NCBI GenBank assembly: GCA_040775095.1
Contig: JAXGTD010000179.1
Coordinates: forward strand, 1 to 6,525
Length of the DNA: 6,525 bases
DNA from: JAXGTD01 sp040775095
Lineage (GTDB): Bacteria > Pseudomonadota > Gammaproteobacteria > Chromatiales > Chromatiaceae
Direction of reading: 5' to 3'
Below the pieces are notes generated by a model, which saw nothing but the letters and a program-made list of their open reading frames with translations, searched no databases and was not told where the DNA came from. Shown here piece after piece: positions 5,749 through 6,525 of the stretch (position 1 is the stretch's first letter; each line of letters starts with the position of its first letter). Both the position numbers and the translations under genes were made by a program.

Positions 5749-6525
5749 ATGAAGCTGATTCAGGTCCCGCGGCGTTTCGTCGCGACCGAATGGGGCGGCA
5801 CCGAGACCACCATCCTGCAGACCAGCCGCGCGCTGCGGGCGGCAGGTCAGGAGGTGGAGATCTATACGAGCATGGCCCTGTCGGACCGGCGCCGCGAGAC
5901 CCTGCAGGGGGTGCCGATCCAGCGCTTTCCCTACAGCTACCCCTTCTTCGGACTCAGCGAGCAGGACCGCAACGACATGGACAGGAAGGGCGGCAACCTG
6001 CTGTCGTTCTCGTTGCTGTGGGCGCTGGCACGCGAGCCTGGCGTGGACCTGCTGCACGCGCACAGCGGCAAGCGGCTCGGGGCGGCGGTACGCACCGCGG
6101 CACGGCTGCGCGGGATCCCCTACGTGATCACGCTCCACGGTGGATACTTCGTCGTGCCCAAGGGCGAGATGCAACAGATGCTGGCACCCATCGACAACGC
6201 CTTCGAGTGGGGACGGGTGTTCGGCGCCCTGCTCGGCTCACGCACCGTTCTGGAAGACGCAGCCGCCGTGCTCTGCGTCGGGGGAGACGAGCTGGCGGCC
6301 GCCCGCGAGCACCTGCCGAGCCAACGCATCGAGCTGATGCCCAACGGCGTAGACTGCGCCGCATTCGCCGAGGGCGACGGCCAGGCGTTCCGTGACGCCT
6401 ACGGCATCGGCCCCTCGCGCCGCATCCTGCTCTGCGCACCGATGTCAGGGCATTATTCAACGCTCTTGCGCTCGACGGTGGCCAGCCTGCTGCCGGACGC
6501 CGAGGTCTGGATCACCGACTGGCAC
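5749..6525 (+). CDS. GT-B family 4 glycosyltransferase, N-terminal domain; 3' end chimeric and cut by the window
   Basis: The frame is open from ATG 5749 to the window end (259 codons, no stop). Residues 1-222 are a typical N-terminal acceptor domain of a GT4 enzyme: first strand KLIQVP, the glycine loop EWGGTET (residues 14-20), DLLHAHSG in the centre, TLHGGYF, and the inter-domain hinge LMPNGVD. The enzyme would transfer a sugar to a growing glycan on the cytoplasmic face and fits its position after a flippase. After RRILLC (224-229) a GT4 enzyme should continue with a GR-x-D/QKN-type segment and the donor-binding domain with its E-x7-E motif. Instead the frame runs into APMSGHYSTLLRSTV, which is a different family (see 6436-6525). 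Either the gene is a fusion or the sequence is wrongly joined here. As shown, the donor-binding half is missing, so this product would not be an active glycosyltransferase. Confidence 0.85.
   Translation, partial: MKLIQVPRRFVATEWGGTETTILQTSRALRAAGQEVEIYTSMALSDRRRETLQGVPIQRFPYSYPFFGLSEQDRNDMDRKGGNLLSFSLLWALAREPGVDLLHAHSGKRLGAAVRTAARLRGIPYVITLHGGYFVVPKGEMQQMLAPIDNAFEWGRVFGALLGSRTVLEDAAAVLCVGGDELAAAREHLPSQRIELMPNGVDCAAFAEGDGQAFRDAYGIGPSRRILLCAPMSGHYSTLLRSTVASLLPDAEVWITDWH
6436..6525 (+). other. Segment resembling intracellular PHA depolymerase (PhaZ), joined in frame to the glycosyltransferase
   Basis: The last 30 codons include APMSGHYSTLLRSTV and WITDWH. From memory of the family, intracellular polyhydroxyalkanoate depolymerases carry a near-identical block: AP(M/L)SGH(Y/F)-ATLLRGTV, then LLP, then (Y)ITDW. 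In those enzymes it opens the alpha/beta-hydrolase part after roughly 100 N-terminal residues that are absent here. Codons 232-244 (TCA, GGG, CAT, TAT, TCA, TTG among them) are less G/C-biased in third position than the preceding gene. The exact join cannot be placed by eye; it most likely lies between about 6415 and 6440, because RILLC fits both families. Confidence refers to the family resemblance. Confidence 0.75.

Noticed and set aside
5011..6174. 387-codon open frame on the minus strand
   Set aside because: It spans the flippase and glycosyltransferase genes antisense, and the product is low-complexity, rich in Arg, His and Gln. The + strand genes explain the region.
5790..6395. 201-codon + strand frame inside the glycosyltransferase
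   Set aside because: The product is Arg/Gly-rich without domains, whereas the frame from 5749 encodes clear GT4 motifs behind a good ribosome site.

Overview
The window is high-GC DNA with strong G/C third-position bias and about 95% same-strand, head-to-tail coding. It looks like a gammaproteobacterium or a close relative, but the sequence alone does not fix the genus. All seven genes I can support are on the + strand. I see no rRNA, tRNA, CRISPR array or insertion sequence, and no gene-free stretch exceeds 300 bases.

The left part (about 1-2790) is a signalling module. It holds the 3' end of a histidine phosphotransfer (Hpt) protein, a receiver-PP2C phosphatase response regulator (RsbU/HsbR type), a small GHKL serine kinase (RsbW/SpoIIAB type) and a STAS antagonist (RsbV/HsbA type). 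Together these form a full partner switch. Phosphate from the Hpt would reach Asp70 of the regulator and control its phosphatase. The phosphatase and the kinase would then set the phosphorylation state of Ser55/Ser56 on the STAS protein. Gene order recalls the hptB-hsbR-hsbA locus of Pseudomonas aeruginosa, except that the kinase is a separate gene here instead of the C-terminal domain of HsbR. No sigma factor, FlgM or diguanylate cyclase target is visible in the window.

The right part (about 2895-6525) looks like the start of a cell-surface polysaccharide cluster. It has a cytoplasmic alkaline-phosphatase-superfamily (nucleotide pyrophosphatase/phosphodiesterase-like) enzyme, a Wzx/MATE-like polysaccharide flippase, and the N-terminal half of a GT-B (family 4) glycosyltransferase. 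Good ribosome-binding sites and gaps of 75-105 bases fit one transcription unit. The switch may control this cluster, but that is inferred from adjacency only.

The most striking feature is at the right edge. The glycosyltransferase reads normally to about residue 229. It then continues in frame, without the expected donor-binding domain, into about 30 residues that resemble intracellular polyhydroxyalkanoate depolymerase (PhaZ). This is either a chimeric assembly join at a contig end or a real gene fusion, and an artefact seems more likely. Several GC-rich hairpins lie in the gaps, mostly without T-tracts.
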